A DNA stretch of 64,000 nucleotides. It comes from Anodontia alba (lineage: Eukaryota; Mollusca; Bivalvia; Lucinida; Lucinidae). The notes under the pieces are model-generated. The model made no database searches. It was not told the origin of the DNA and saw only the letters and a program-made list of their open reading frames with translations. Below are positions 22,671-34,279 of the stretch, piece by piece; within the stretch, counting starts at the first letter, position 1, and every line of letters starts with the position of its first letter. The translations under genes were made by a program, and so were the position numbers. The DNA lies in assembly GCA_964016985.1 (NCBI GenBank), contig OZ024827.1, forward strand, positions 20,477,275 to 20,541,274, given 5' to 3'.

Positions 22671-22707
22671 GTAAAAAAAAAAAAAAAAAAAAAATCATAT
22701 GTTCGCG

Positions 22708-22748
<41 letters not shown>
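22671..22748. repeat. Facing A and T homopolymers
   Basis: About 24 A, then TCATATGTTCGCGCA, then about 40 T: a potential hairpin. Assembly of such tracts may be unreliable. Confidence 0.9.
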
Positions 22749-22749
<1 letters not shown>

Positions 22750-22985
22750 AGCTGCAGGCTAAAGCTTAGTGCTCCGAAATGCTAGTTTATAATGGGATTA
22801 ATAAGGAAAATGTCATTTTTAACAGTTTTCTTCAAATTGCAGCTAAAGTAGTACTCATATATGACCAAACTTCTGCAGTGCCTTCGAAGGAAGGAGACAG
22901 TTTGATTGAAATATCAAGGTTAATGTCCTGTGAAAAGTAAGAAAAATATTTCTAATTCATTATTTAGCCTACAGAGTGCTAAGAC

Positions 22986-23198
22986 TTAACCCTTGTCCTG
23001 CTGAACCCGGATATACCCTGCCTTTGCAAAAAGTGTAGATCCAGATCAGTTGGCTTCTGTAGAAGCAACTGATCTGGATCTGCACTGTTTGTCATTCCGT
23101 ATGTGAATTTATATAAAGAATCTGGATTAAGTTATCTGATTGGTTGATAATCAGAAATGGGTGGGGCATCTTAATTTATTCAGCATGACAAGGGTTAA
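22986..23198. mobile_element. TTAA-type MITE with H2 hairpin, different outer ends from family C
   Basis: Left end TTAACCCTTGTCCTGCTGAA and right end TTCAGCATGACAAGGGTTAA are inverted repeats. The inside holds an H2 variant (GTGTAGATCCAGATCAGTTG and its complement). Confidence 0.85.
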
Positions 23199-23433
23199 AA
23201 TGTATATGATATTGAACGTGTAACGCTGACGGGACAAGATAAAAATATAATACAGGACTAGCAAGATTCGATCATTCAAAACTGAAATAAGTAAACATTT
23301 GATTTAAACTTGTGACATTTATTGAGGGAAATACTGTCGTGATTACAAGAATAGACAGCAAACCGCATATTTGGGACATGATATACGATTACCGTATGTG
23401 CTCTAATTATCGGTACACTGTATAGGTAGACTT

Positions 23434-23488
23434 TAGAAAACTGTGTAGATTCAGATCAGACTCCTGATCCGGGTCAACACCGTTTTCT
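23434..23488. repeat. H2 hairpin, shortened
   Basis: AACTGTGTAGATTCAGATCA and CCTGATCCGGGTCAACACCG; the tip is missing compared with other H2 copies. Confidence 0.7.
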
Positions 23489-23536
23489 GCTCATCCTGCA
23501 GTTTTTAGATACATCAACAGGTGTAAAATGGACTTA

Positions 23537-23765
23537 TTAACCTATTTATGCCGAGTGGATTCTTCTACTTTAACTCTTTGGACAGGCTCATTTCCTTTAT
23601 AAGGATTGTCTGGTTAGTTATTATTGTTATCGTGTTTTGTAGGAATATCTGAGCTTAATGCAAACATTGTTGACCCTGATCAGACGCCGCGTTCTGCGGC
23701 GTCTGATCTGGGTCTTCACTGTTTGTCAATGTCCCTTTTATGGAGCGCTGGGCTTAAATCGGTTA
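23537..23765. mobile_element. Family C MITE
   Basis: TTAACCTATTTATGCC start, ending GGGCTTAAATCGGTTA; H2 hairpin near 23668-23738 with a perfect GCCGCGTTCTGCGGC tip. Confidence 0.85.
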
Positions 23766-24260
23766 AAATATATGGACAAATATGTGTCTCAGTTTTTAGA
23801 ATAAATACGGTATGTGTCATTTACCTATCACGCTTTCAAAAGCAAAACTCTTCTTCCGGATTCATGAGTCATACAGGAATGATAAAATCCAAGCTCTCTG
23901 AAGACTCGGAATTTTATGTTCCTAGATGATTATAACATAACATGATTGGGTTGCACCAAGTAAAAATGTGTCTTTCAACATCCGGAAAATGCACATATTC
24001 CGATTCATCCTGCGCATGCGCAAAGTCTCATCTTGGCATTTGCTTTTCGCTGACACATTCTACAGTGTCCAATTTCCCTTAAGGGAGTATGCACAAAATG
24101 ATCAGAATCTATGCATTTCGCACATGATCGAAACTTTTTCACTCACTGAAACAAACAGAAGCAACTGATCCATGATTAAAATTCTTCATGCAACAGTTTT
24201 TTCTTCAAAATAAGGTTCGACATTTTATGCAATGTCTGCTATAGAGATACTTTAAGAACC

Positions 24261-24538
24261 CATTACGAAAACATGCCTATTCAAACATACTGCAAATTTT
24301 ATCACCAAAAAATGAAAATTTTCAGATAAAAAATTCTGATATTTTTCTCGTTTCTGCTCAAAACATAGAATGTGGGTACTCGTTAGAACCGCCTCGACGA
24401 GGCGGTTCTAACGAGTACCCACAATCTACGTTTCGATCAGAAATAAGAAAAATAATGTATACCGCTGTCAACCCCAGTTTTACTATATAAAAGTGGGGTT
24501 TAAGGGGGTCAAAATTATATAGACATGTTTTCGTGATG
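24261..24538 (-). mobile_element. Family A MITE, full length, inverted
   Basis: The palindrome is perfect around CTCGACGAGG. A different MITE (24590-24830) lies 52 bp downstream. Confidence 0.93.
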
Positions 24539-24589
24539 CAGACATGTGCAGCGAAATATGCAGCCAGCCACGACGGGGATGCGTAATCT

Positions 24590-24830
24590 GGCCCCGAGGT
24601 TATAAAACTTTTTTCATGCTCATCTCAATTGAGCATGAAATTTCACTTGATCATAAAAATAAAAATACCAACAATTAAAACTTTGTTCATGCTCACCTTA
24701 ACTGAGCATGCACAGCTGAGTTGAGCATGAAAGAAATGTTAAAAATTGTCAGTATTTTAAGATTTATAAGCAAAATAAATTTCATGCTCAGCTGGGTTGA
24801 GCATGAAAAAAGTTTTATAACCTCGGGGCC
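24590..24830. mobile_element. CCTCG-ended MITE with GAGCATGAA blocks
   Basis: Left GGCCCCGAGGTTATAAAACT and right AGTTTTATAACCTCGGGGCC are perfect inverted ends, followed inwards by CATGCTCA/TGAGCATG. Extra TTGAGCATGAAAGAAATG blocks inside. Confidence 0.9.
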
Positions 24831-24903
24831 TGGTCTGACTGCGTGCGCTAGTGATAAACAGTTGACTCTCTTTATCTCAAAGACCGATTACTCAAACTAA
24901 CAC

Positions 24904-25115
24904 TTAACACTTTGCATGCTGGGTAAAACATTTAGCAGGCGACATTTTGTAACATATTTCTTATTTTTCCAAAAAAATGAATCTGACACCTCATGCAAAC
25001 CATCTCCTTAGGAGACAAGTTGCATGAAGCGTCAGATCCGTTTTTCTAGAAAAATAAGAAAAAATATCACCATTTTATCCACGACTGAATCTGCCAAAAG
25101 CGTGGTAAGTGTTAA
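24904..25115. mobile_element. Family B-related MITE
   Basis: Begins TTAACACTTTGCATGCTGGG and ends GGTAAGTGTTAA. It has the same GTCTCCTTAGGAGAC centre and GAATCTGACACCTCATGC arms as family B but different outer ends. Confidence 0.75.
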
Positions 25116-25197
25116 GTCAAACTAAACATAGGGCGATATTGGTTTGGTATGCTATACGTTACTTACATTTCAAATACATTTATCAAAGTACCCTATC

Positions 25198-25409
25198 TTA
25201 ACCTTTACCACTCTCTGGGATATTCAGCAGACGACAAAATGATGTTATTTTTCTTATTTTTCCCAGAAAACAGGATTTGACATTTCATGCAAATTGTCTC
25301 CTAAGGAGACAATTTGCATGAAACGTCAAATCCTGTTTTCTGGGAAAAATAAGAAAAATATTTCAAAATGTCGTCTGCTGAAAATTTTACCCAGAGTGCT
25401 AAGCGTTAA
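25198..25409. mobile_element. Family B MITE, full length
   Basis: TTAA at both ends, with inverted arms running through GAAAACAGGATTTGAC and a perfect centre GTCTCCTAAGGAGAC. Non-coding. TTAA targets fit piggyBac- or Kolobok-type mobilisation, but the autonomous source is not here. Confidence 0.88.
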
Positions 25410-26260
25410 ATAAAACAAAAACGTTCCCTTAGACTTTGAGATAGCGAGAGTCGACTGTATCGTGTATGGTATTTGTTTAGTGTAAGATGTTATTTTATTG
25501 GGTCCGAAACTTGCAATCTGATTTTCCTGGAACATATTATATTTCAAAGTTTGCATAAGCAATTGAATCTGCTTTCTCTAGACAATAATAAAAACCGTAG
25601 ATGTGACACGTTTTTCTGTAAGACTGTGCATTCATTAGGGTTATTATTGCAGATCCAGGACGATCTCTGACTTGGGGTTTCGATTTGATAAAATTACTTA
25701 CTCTATATATTCGGAAAAATAGGCCGAATCAAAACGGTGTAGACCCTGATCAGATGTCGTAGAACGCGGCGTCTGATCAGGTTCTACACTGTTTGCCCCT
25801 CACCTAACAATTTTACACACATTCAAACCTAGTAAAATGGAATATTAGGTAAAGAGTAAGGCGTATGAATATTTGGGATAAATAGGGTATTCCAAATTTA
25901 TCTAATTTATTCAAAATTGACTGTGAAAATGAAATTTAGAGTCAAAGGAGGTTCGACTGAATCCAGCTCCCGCACGAACCCCTTCTGAACCCGCCCATGA
26001 GGCACAGCTTCATTCATAAAAAGACCTCGATATACCAGAACAGTGAAGCCAAAGATAAGATTGCGTATTCAATTTTTGGATTCATCAACAGGAGTTTACT
26101 CTCCTGCTAATGGCAAATGCCGTGCTCAGATTGCACGGGAACACAAGTTGATGCTGGTTTCGTTGTTCTCGTGTTATTTCAGCAGCACAGCGGCTAAATC
26201 CACTTATTCAGTTGAGCTTTGTTTTTCTTAAATTATATACATATTCAATATATTGCAATA
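25410..26260. other. No gene seen apart from an H2 hairpin
   Basis: Includes the H2 copy at 25734-25796. The frames 25473-25670 and 26043-26231 show no family signs. Confidence 0.45.
25734..25796. repeat. H2 hairpin
   Basis: GTGTAGACCCTGATCAGATG with its inverse around GTCGTAGAACGCGGC. Confidence 0.8.
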
Positions 26261-26261
26261 G

Positions 26262-27506
26262 AAAACAAGAAAGCATTGACTCTGAATATCAATATAGATG
26301 AAAACATTAACTCTGAAAATGACTACAGACACTGAAAATTGATATAGATGAAAACATTGACAAAATTAATACAGATGAGAGCATTGGCACTGAAAATTAT
26401 TATAGATGAAAGTATTGGCACTGAAAATATAGATGAAAGCATTGGCACTGAAAATTATCATAGATAAAAGCATTGGCACTAAAAATTATTATAGATGAAA
26501 GTATTGGCACTGAAAATATAGATGAACGCATTGGCACTGAAAATTATTATAGATAAAAGCACTGGCGCTGAAAATTAACATAGATGAAAGCATTGGCACT
26601 GAAAATTATTATTGATGAAAGTATTGGCACTGAAAATTATTATAGATAAAAGCACTGGCACTGAAAATATAGATGAAAGCATTGACACTGAAAATTATTA
26701 TAGATAAAAGCATTGGCACTAAAAATTATTATAGATGAAAGTATTGGCACTGAAAATTATCATAGATAAAAGCACTGACGCTGAAAATTAATATAGATGA
26801 ACGCATTGGCACTGAAAATTATTATAGATAAAAGCACTGGCGCTGAAAATTAATATAGATGAACGCATTGACACTGAAAATTATTATAGATAAAAGCACT
26901 GGCGCTGAAAATTAACATAGATGAAAGCATTGGCACTGAAAATTAATATAGATAAAACATGGACTCTGAAAATTAATAAAGATGAAAACATTAGCCATTA
27001 CGAAAACACGCCTATTCAAATATATTGAGAATTTTACCACCAAAAAATGAAAATTTTCAGATGAAAAAATTCTGATATTTTTCTTAATTCTGCTCAAAAC
27101 ATAGATTGTAGGTACTCGTTAGAACCGCCTCGATGAGGCGGTTCTAACGAGTACCCACAATCTATGTTTTGAGCAGAAATAAGAACAATAATGTATACCC
27201 CTGTAAACCCCAATTTTACTATATAAAAGTGGGGTTTATGGGGGTTAAAATTATATAGGCATGTTTTCGTGATGTTGAAAATTTATACAGATGAAAACAC
27301 TGACACCGAAAATTAATACAGATGAAAACTTTGATACTAAAATTTAGTATAGATGGAAACAATAACTCTGTAAATTAACATAGATGAAAACATTGGCACT
27401 GAAAATTAATATAGATGAAAAAAAAATGTCACTGAAAATTAATATAATTGAAAACAATGACACTGAAAATTAGTATAGATGAAAACAATGACACTGAAAA
27501 TTAATA
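26262..27506. repeat. 31-bp tandem array, ~30 units
   Basis: Units of the type GAAAGCATTGGCACTGAAAA..TTATAGAT, with ATT/AAT/none spacers. Interrupted by the family A copy at 26996-27274 and ended by the pogo-like MITE; a few units follow it to about 27905. Confidence 0.93.
26996..27274 (-). mobile_element. Family A MITE inside the 31-bp tandem array
   Basis: Full length. Array units are visible on both sides. Palindrome centre CTCGATGAGG. Confidence 0.93.
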
Positions 27507-27508
27507 TA

Positions 27509-27865
27509 CAGTATAACCTCAATGGCTCGAACACGGATGGCTCGTTTACCATGGATGATTCGAACTCTTTTTTCAGTCCCTACAATATTCTTCCAATAGC
27601 TCAAGAAAACAAATATTTAGGGATTTTTGTTTATTTTATCATGGAATTGTATGTTTAGTGTACTCATTAGAATCGCCTCGATGAGGAGATTCTAATGAGT
27701 ACACTCAACATACAATCATTGTGTTGAAAATCGAAAATATTTCCTAAATTATCGCTATTTGTTTCCTGAACTGGTGCCATGATTGACCCTCAGTGGCTCG
27801 AACTACCCATGTCTCGAACGAATTTCCATGGTCCATAAGATGTTCGAGCCACTGAAGTTCGACTG
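27509..27865. mobile_element. pogo/Tigger-like MITE with an H1-type palindrome, in the 31-bp array
   Basis: TA at 27507-27508 and 27866-27867. Ends CAGTATAACCTCAATGGCTC and GAGCCACTGAAGTTCGACTG are inverted repeats. The centre carries TACTCATTAGAATCGCCTCG and its inverse, akin to the centre of family A. The CAGT..ACTG ends with TA target suit the Tc1/mariner/pogo superfamily. Confidence 0.83.
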
Positions 27866-28126
27866 TAGATGAAAACATTGACTGTAAATTAATATAGATG
27901 ACAGGTACGTTTTCTGATGCTGAGGCTCATGTCTTTTGTGCGAAGGTTCTCAAATGTCGATGTCGAGCTGCACAATCTCAATATTTTACAGTGAATTCTT
28001 TGACCCTCTCCTTTGACCAACTGATGGAGGTAAAGTTGTGAACTGACAGCGTCTCCGTTAAGAATGATGTCTTTTGCCATGCTTACAGCTGTTTTTCAGG
28101 ACTATGATGGTAGACTGCCTGTCAAA

Positions 28127-28320
28127 CAAACTTCACCACCAAAACCTGAAAATTTTCAGATGAAAATCTCTGATATTTTTCATATTTCTGCTCAAAATAT
28201 AGATTGTGGGCACTCGTTAGAATAGCCTCATATCAGAGTTTTGTTTTTTTTTTTATCGGAAAATGCTCAGATTTTAATGGTGAAATTTTCTGAGTATTTA
28301 AATAGGCGTGTTTTCGTAAT
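28127..28320. mobile_element. Family A half-dimer: two copies of the same half in inverted orientation
   Basis: The left part is the TTTTCAG half read on the minus strand up to GTTAGAATAGCCTC. The right part is again the TTTTCAG half on the plus strand, ending GTTTTCGTAATG. The CCCCACTTTTATATAG half is absent. Confidence 0.85.
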
Positions 28321-28696
28321 GTGGTAGATGACCGTCTTTTTATTGGTAATACGGCAAATATGCTTTGATTATGGAGACGTGATATACTTGGTGGATTGTC
28401 CGCTTGTTATACGAAGGCGACAACTTTTGTAACTTCCTGTTTACCTTCCAGCAAACTCGAGCCCTTCTGAAAGGGATTCTCCTCTGAAAAGGAAGAATGA
28501 AGGAAATTCTTTCTTTTCAGAGTAGAACCATTTTCAGAAGGAAGGTAAAACCATTTTAAAATAGTTATATCCTGTAAAACTGTATTTATTCCCCTTCAAC
28601 TAAAGATCCAAGCAAGCATGGACCCAAAAAAAGAATGGATCCTGTTTTATATACATGTGACAGGTACGCCATTACTGTCACAGAAAAATGACAAGA

Positions 28697-31147
28697 GTTG
28701 ATCTCCCAGCCAGCGTCTGGTAAGCCGTGTACTGAAATTACAATTTCAGTGAAAGGTCGTCCATCGCCTGGATATTCGTATACTGAACTTACCATTTCAG
28801 TGACAGGATGGCCATTGACTGAAAAGGTGTATACTGAGCTTATAAATTCACTGACAGGACGGCCATTGACTGAAAAGCCGTATACTGAACTTACCATTTC
28901 AGTGACAGGATGGCCATTGACTGAAAAGCTGTATACTGAGCTTACAATTTCAGTGACAGGACGGCCATTTGACTGAAAAGCCGTAAAAAGAGCTTACAAT
29001 TTCAGTGACAGGACGGCCGTTGACTGAAAAGCCGTATCCTGAGCTTATAATTTCACTGACAGGACGGCCATTGACTGAAAAGCCGTATACTGAACTTATC
29101 ATTTCAGTGACAGGATGGCCATTGACTGAAAAGCTGTATACTGAGCTTACAATTTCAGTGACAGGACGGCCATTTGACTGAAAAGCCGTAAAAAGAGCTT
29201 ACAATTTCAGTGACAGGACGGCCGTTGACTGAAAAGCCGTATCCTGAGCTTATAATTTCACTGACAGGACGGCCATTGACTGAAAAGCCGTATACTGAAC
29301 TTATCATTTCAGTGACAGGATGGCTATTGACTGAAAAGCTGTATACTGAGCTTACAATTTCAGTGACAGGACGGCCATTTGACTGAAAAGCCGTAAAAAG
29401 AGCTTACAATTTCAGTGACAGGACGGCCGTTGACTGAAAAGCCGTATACTGAGCTTATAATTTCACTGACAGGACGGCCATTGACTGAAAAGCCATATAC
29501 TAAACTTATCGTTTCAGTGACAGGACGGCCATTGACTGAAAAGCCGTATACTGAACTTATCATTTTAGTGACAGGATGGCCATTGACTGTAAAGCTATAT
29601 ACTGAGCTTACAATTTCAGTGACAGGACGGCCATTGACTAAAAAGCTGTATACTGAGCTTACAATTTCAGTGACAGGACGACCATTGACTGAAAAGCTGT
29701 ATACTGAGCTTACAATTTCAGTGACAAGACGGCCATTTGATTATAAAGCCGTAAAAAGAGCTGACAATTTCAGTGACAGGACGGCTGTTGACTGAAAAGC
29801 CGTATACTGAGCTTATAATTTCAGTGACAGGACGGCCATTGACTGAAAAGCCGTATACTAACTTTACAATTTCAGTGAAAGGTCGGCCATTAACAGAAAA
29901 AAACATATTCTGAGCTTACAATTTCAGTGACAGGAATACCAGTATCTGGAAAGCCGTATAATGAGCCTTCTTGAGTGACAAGTCAGCACCTAGAAAGTCG
30001 TATACTAAAATTATGATTTCAGTGACAGGACGGCCAGTACTTGGAAAGCCATATACTGAACTTATTATTTGAAAGACAGAACGGCTAGTACCTTGAAAGC
30101 CGTATACTGAACTTACAATTTCTGTGACAGGTCAGCCAGGGTCTATAAAGTCGTATACTGAACTTATCATTTCTGTGACAGGTCGACCGGCGCCTGGAAC
30201 AATCGTATAGTGAACTTACAATTTTAGTAACAGATCGCCCAGCGCCTGGTAAGCTGTGTAATGAGCTTACAATTTCAGTGACAGGTGGGTCAGCGCCTGG
30301 AAAACCGTATATTGAACCGTATATTTAAGTGCTATGTCGGCCGGTGCCTGGAAAGCTTGACTGAACTTACAATTTCACTGACAGGTCGGTCAGGGCCTGG
30401 AAAGCCGTATACACAATGTACTGAACTTACAATGTCAGTGACAGGACGGCCAGCGCATGGAAAGCCGTATACTGAACTTTTAATGCCAGTGCTAGGTCGG
30501 CCTGCACCTGGAAAGACGTTAGAGGAACTTAAAAGTTGAATGTCGCGACGGCCAGCGCCTGGAAAGCCGTATACTGAACTAATAAGTTCAGTGTTATGTC
30601 GGCTGGCGCCTGGAAAGATGTATAATGAACTTATAATTTTAGAGACAGATCGGTAAGCGCCGGTGCCTCGAAAGTTGTATTCTGCGACGCCTGAAAAGCT
30701 GTGTACTGAATTAACAATTTCAGTGACAGATCGGCCATCGCCTTGAAAGCCGTATTCTGACACTTAGAATTTCAGTGACAGGTCGGCCAGCGCCTGGAAA
30801 GCCGTATACTGAACCTATAATTTCAGTGACAGATCGGCCAGCGCCTGGAAAGCAGTATACTGTACTTACAATTTAAAAAACAGGTCGTCTGCGCCTGGAA
30901 AGTCGTATACAATTCCACTAACAGATCGCCCAGCCTTATACCGAATTTACACTTTTCACTAACAGCTCGCCCTTCGGCTGGAAAACCGTATACTGAACAC
31001 AATTTCAGTGACAGGTCGGCCTGCACCTGGAGCTTACAATTTCAGTGACAGATCGCCCAGGACTTAGAAAGCCATATATTGAACTTAAATTTTCAGTGAC
31101 AGGGCGGCCAGTGCCTGGAAAGCCTTATACGGAACTTATAATTTCAG
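28697..31147. repeat. 51-bp tandem array (satellite), ~48 units
   Basis: Each unit contains TTACAATTTCAGTGACAGG and AAAGCCGTATACTGA. The left part (to about 29930) has GCCATTGACTGAAAAG; the right part has GCCAGCGCCTGGAAAG. In the left part a variant with GTAAAAAGAGC recurs every ~205 bp, a four-unit higher-order repeat. As 51 is a multiple of three and the unit lacks stops in some frames, long accidental frames appear on both strands. Confidence 0.95.
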
Positions 31148-31262
31148 AAGATTGCGTGGAAATTTTTCGGATCATTCAGGAATCCGACTAGATAGAAAAC
31201 GTACCTTCGGACATGTGTGCTCTGTGAATATTCAGATCAGCCTGTGCATTAACGCATTCTGT

Positions 31263-31500
31263 CCTCGAGGATAAAAACCTTTTTCGTGCTCAACTCAACT
31301 GAGCATGAAATTTGCCCTGCAAATAAAATTCAAATTACTAACATTTGCAATTTGTTTCTTGCTAAACATAGCTAAGCATGAAAATTTCTCTGCTAATAAA
31401 TATGAAAATGCCAACTATTGTTGGCATTTTCATATTTATTAGCAGAGAAAATTTCATGCTCAGCTGAGTTGAGCATGAAAGAAGTTTTATAACCTCCTGG
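31263..31500. mobile_element. CCTCG-ended MITE, diverged copy
   Basis: Same family as 24590-24830: CCTCGAGGATAAAAACC on the left and GAGCATGAAAGAAGTTTTA on the right. The inner palindrome AAATATGAAAATGCCAAC is specific to this copy. Confidence 0.83.
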
Positions 31501-31964
31501 ACTGATCAGATTCTTCACTGGGCGCATTTTGTATAGAAAAGGATGCAAAGATTTTTTCATGTGTACAAAGTTTACTCAGATCAAACATTGCAGATGCGCA
31601 AGCTGGTTTGAGTTCCTTTCAAAATGTACGTTTCATCACATAACGGTTCACAAGGAGAAGTGCTGCATATTGCCATATGTGCCTGTACAACATGGATTTC
31701 TACCAACGCTATTGCAGAAGGCATAATCATATCCACTCGAGCTGTCTTTCCAAATGTCCGTGGAATTTACAAAAAAAACAAACAAACAAACAAAAAAAAA
31801 ACAAAAAAAAAAAAAAACTATCAGATGGCAAGACAGACAATGATATTCCAAAGAGGACAGGAATGACAAATTATAAGTAAAAATATAGGTAATGCCACAA
31901 TCACAAAACACAGCAATACTGAAGAAAACATGAACAAACAAGGGCAAAACAAACGCCACATATG

Positions 31965-31998
<34 letters not shown>

Positions 31999-32024
31999 AG
32001 CGCATAAACAAGCTGAACTGCAAT

Positions 32025-32302
32025 CATTACGAAAACATGCCTATTCAAATATATTGAAAATTTCACCACCAAAAACTGAAAGTTTTCAGATAAAAATTCT
32101 GATATTTTTCATATTTCTGCTCAAAACATAGATTGTGGGCACTCGTTAGAACCGCATCGGCGAGGCGGTTCTAACGAGTACCCACAATCTATGTTTTTGA
32201 GCAAAAATAAGAAAAATAATGTTTACCCCTGTAAACCCCAGTTTTATTATATAAAAGTGGGGTTTAAGGGGGTCAACATTGTTTAGGCATGTTTTCGTGA
32301 TG
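32025..32302 (-). mobile_element. Family A MITE, full length
   Basis: Both ends intact (CATTACG, GTGATG); T flanks on both sides. It follows a long A tract at 31965-31998. Confidence 0.93.
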
Positions 32303-32527
32303 TATAGAAACCTTCGTTTAACGGTCGATAGAAAAATACTTGTGACTTAAACCATTCTAGATATAAGACATATGCACACTCCCACCATTTAGGCAGCTAA
32401 CTATAGCTGCTACAGTGTAAAACTATAGATTGTCAAAATTTCTAAATAACCTGTGCATTTTTTGAAGCTGACTTTTTTTTTTAAAAAAAGTTTGTCAGTC
32501 CTCAAGGTAAAAATTTTGGTACACTTA

Positions 32528-32561
<34 letters not shown>

Positions 32562-32769
32562 CGCATTAAGTCAGTACTTTGCTTTTTCACAAATATTCTG
32601 AACAAGTTCTAATATCAAAATTGTATTCACATATCCAAGGTTATTTAATGACAATTTTGTAATTGTATTTTATGCAAAACTTTTTATTCTGTACTACTGC
32701 TTTATAACAGACAGGTTGAACTATTTTATTCGAATAATTGACTGCGTTCAAGTATTACAATATATATAT

Positions 32770-33170
32770 ATATATTAAACGCAGCAGGTGGCCGGACTAG
32801 CTCTGATTGGTTAAGGCACTGTCAATCATGTGGTCAATAAACAGTGTGTGGTCAATACTCAGTGAAGACTACAGGTGCAGACACTATAGCCAGTTTCTTT
32901 GTAAAAGGAGAAGCAAATGGTAGTGCAATTCTGGAGAGCTCAACCCGCCTACCATCCCCTGCAGAACCAGATTATTCATTTATGTTGTTGTTGTCAATGT
33001 TAATATAATGTATATATTCTGTTGATATATATGTAAATAGTCATATTAGTACATTGGGGTTGTTTACTGAGACCAGTTTGGCCTTCATGACTCCCCGAAA
33101 AAACTGGATTTGGACTGTCTGAAATATTAAACATACGTTTGTTTTGTTACTGGAAATAACTAGTACCAGA
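32770..33170. other. Unassigned repeat-like stretch, possible solo LTR
   Basis: Contains an AATAAA/ATTAAA-rich 3' part and a promoter-like CTCTGATTGGTTAAGG. No clean TG..CA ends or primer-binding site seen, so the LTR idea is weak. Confidence 0.25.
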
Positions 33171-33289
33171 TATGTCAAGAACTGGCTATTGTAACCTGCT
33201 TAGTCATTATCTACGGCAAACAAAGATGGGATTGGTCTTTTCAAGTTTGGTGGAATCACCTACATCTGCCAGAGTCGGTAGCCTCATAG

Positions 33290-33592
33290 GACCATCTGGC
33301 ATCTATCTCTCGATTAACTTCATGTGTGGGATCAGACCAACTTACATTAATTTTGTCTTATATCAGTCCATATGCCATTCTGTTAGGGAGTTTGGAAGGC
33401 AAGCAGCTTGGCACGAATGTAGAGAGTAGTATATGGTGACATCCTATACTACTGTCGAGTGTGGGACCACCTGGCATCTACCTTTCGCTTAACTTCAAAA
33501 CCATGTGTGGGATCAGACCACCATACACTCTTTTGTCTGTTATCAGTCCATACGCCATTCTGTTGGAGGGTTAGGAAGTGTAGCAGCTGGCA
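33290..33592. repeat. Tandem duplication, ~178-bp period
   Basis: CATGTGTGGGATCAGACCA and TATCAGTCCATA(T/C)GCCATTC occur in both halves with the same order. The open frames here are not conserved between the halves. Confidence 0.8.
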
Positions 33593-33830
33593 TTACTTAA
33601 TCATTCACAAAAATCAAGTGAGTAGCCCCAAGGAAGACAGCCAAATATTTGAATAAATTTGTGATATCTATAATAAACATAGAACAATCATATACTTATG
33701 TTTTGTATAAATTACTCTTAAATATAAAATTGTTCTTTAAGTCATAAATTACAAACTATAATGCTAATTTGATTCCAAAGACAACTTCGACCTGTGAGAT
33801 TATACCAATCAAGTCAATCAAGTACAGAAT

Positions 33831-33888
33831 AGCAAAAAGTGTAGATCCTGATAAATGCCATCGCATCTGGATCTACACTGTCTGCAAA
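33831..33888. repeat. H2-like hairpin
   Basis: GCAAAAAGTGTAGATCCTGA with inverse GGATCTACACTGTCTGC; the tip is degenerate. Confidence 0.7.
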
Positions 33889-33999
33889 AGTAGCTGTCTT
33901 GGTCTACAGGGCTGAAAGGAATAGATGTTCCCTACCAAAGCGTGAAAAGTGTCGCCTTATGGAAATTGCCGCAAACTATTTTTTCTTTTGTTTTTTAAC

Positions 34000-34277
34000 A
34001 ATTACGAAAACATGCCTATATAATTTTGACCCCCATAAACCCCACTTTTATATAGTAAAACTGGGGTTTACATGGGTATACATTATTTTTCTTATTTCTG
34101 CTCAAATACATAGATTGTGGATACTCGTTAGAATCGCCTCGCCGAGGCGGTTCTAATGAGTACCTACAATCTATGTTTTGAGCAGAAATATGAAAAATAT
34201 CAGCATTTGTATTTGAAACCTTTCAATTTTTGGTGGTGAAACTTTCAATATATTTGAATAGGCGTGTTTTCGTAATG
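34000..34277 (+). mobile_element. Family A MITE, full length
   Basis: The first base is lost (AATTACG). The right end GTAATG abuts the ~80-bp degenerate array. Confidence 0.92.
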
Positions 34278-34279
34278 GA

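Noticed and set aside
28698..29795. Repeated open frames on both strands reading like YTELTISVTGRPLTEK
   Set aside because: They follow from a 51-bp tandem unit divisible by three with no stop in some frames; frames exist on both strands and break at random.
28697..31147. CRISPR-like array
   Set aside because: Units are contiguous and similar throughout, with no constant repeat separated by unique spacers, and the DNA is eukaryotic.
32770..33170. Solo LTR
   Set aside because: No TG..CA ends, target duplication or primer-binding site could be seen; kept only as a weak note.
33172..33656. Two open frames of 85 and 65 codons
   Set aside because: The region is a tandem duplication and the frames are not the same in both copies.
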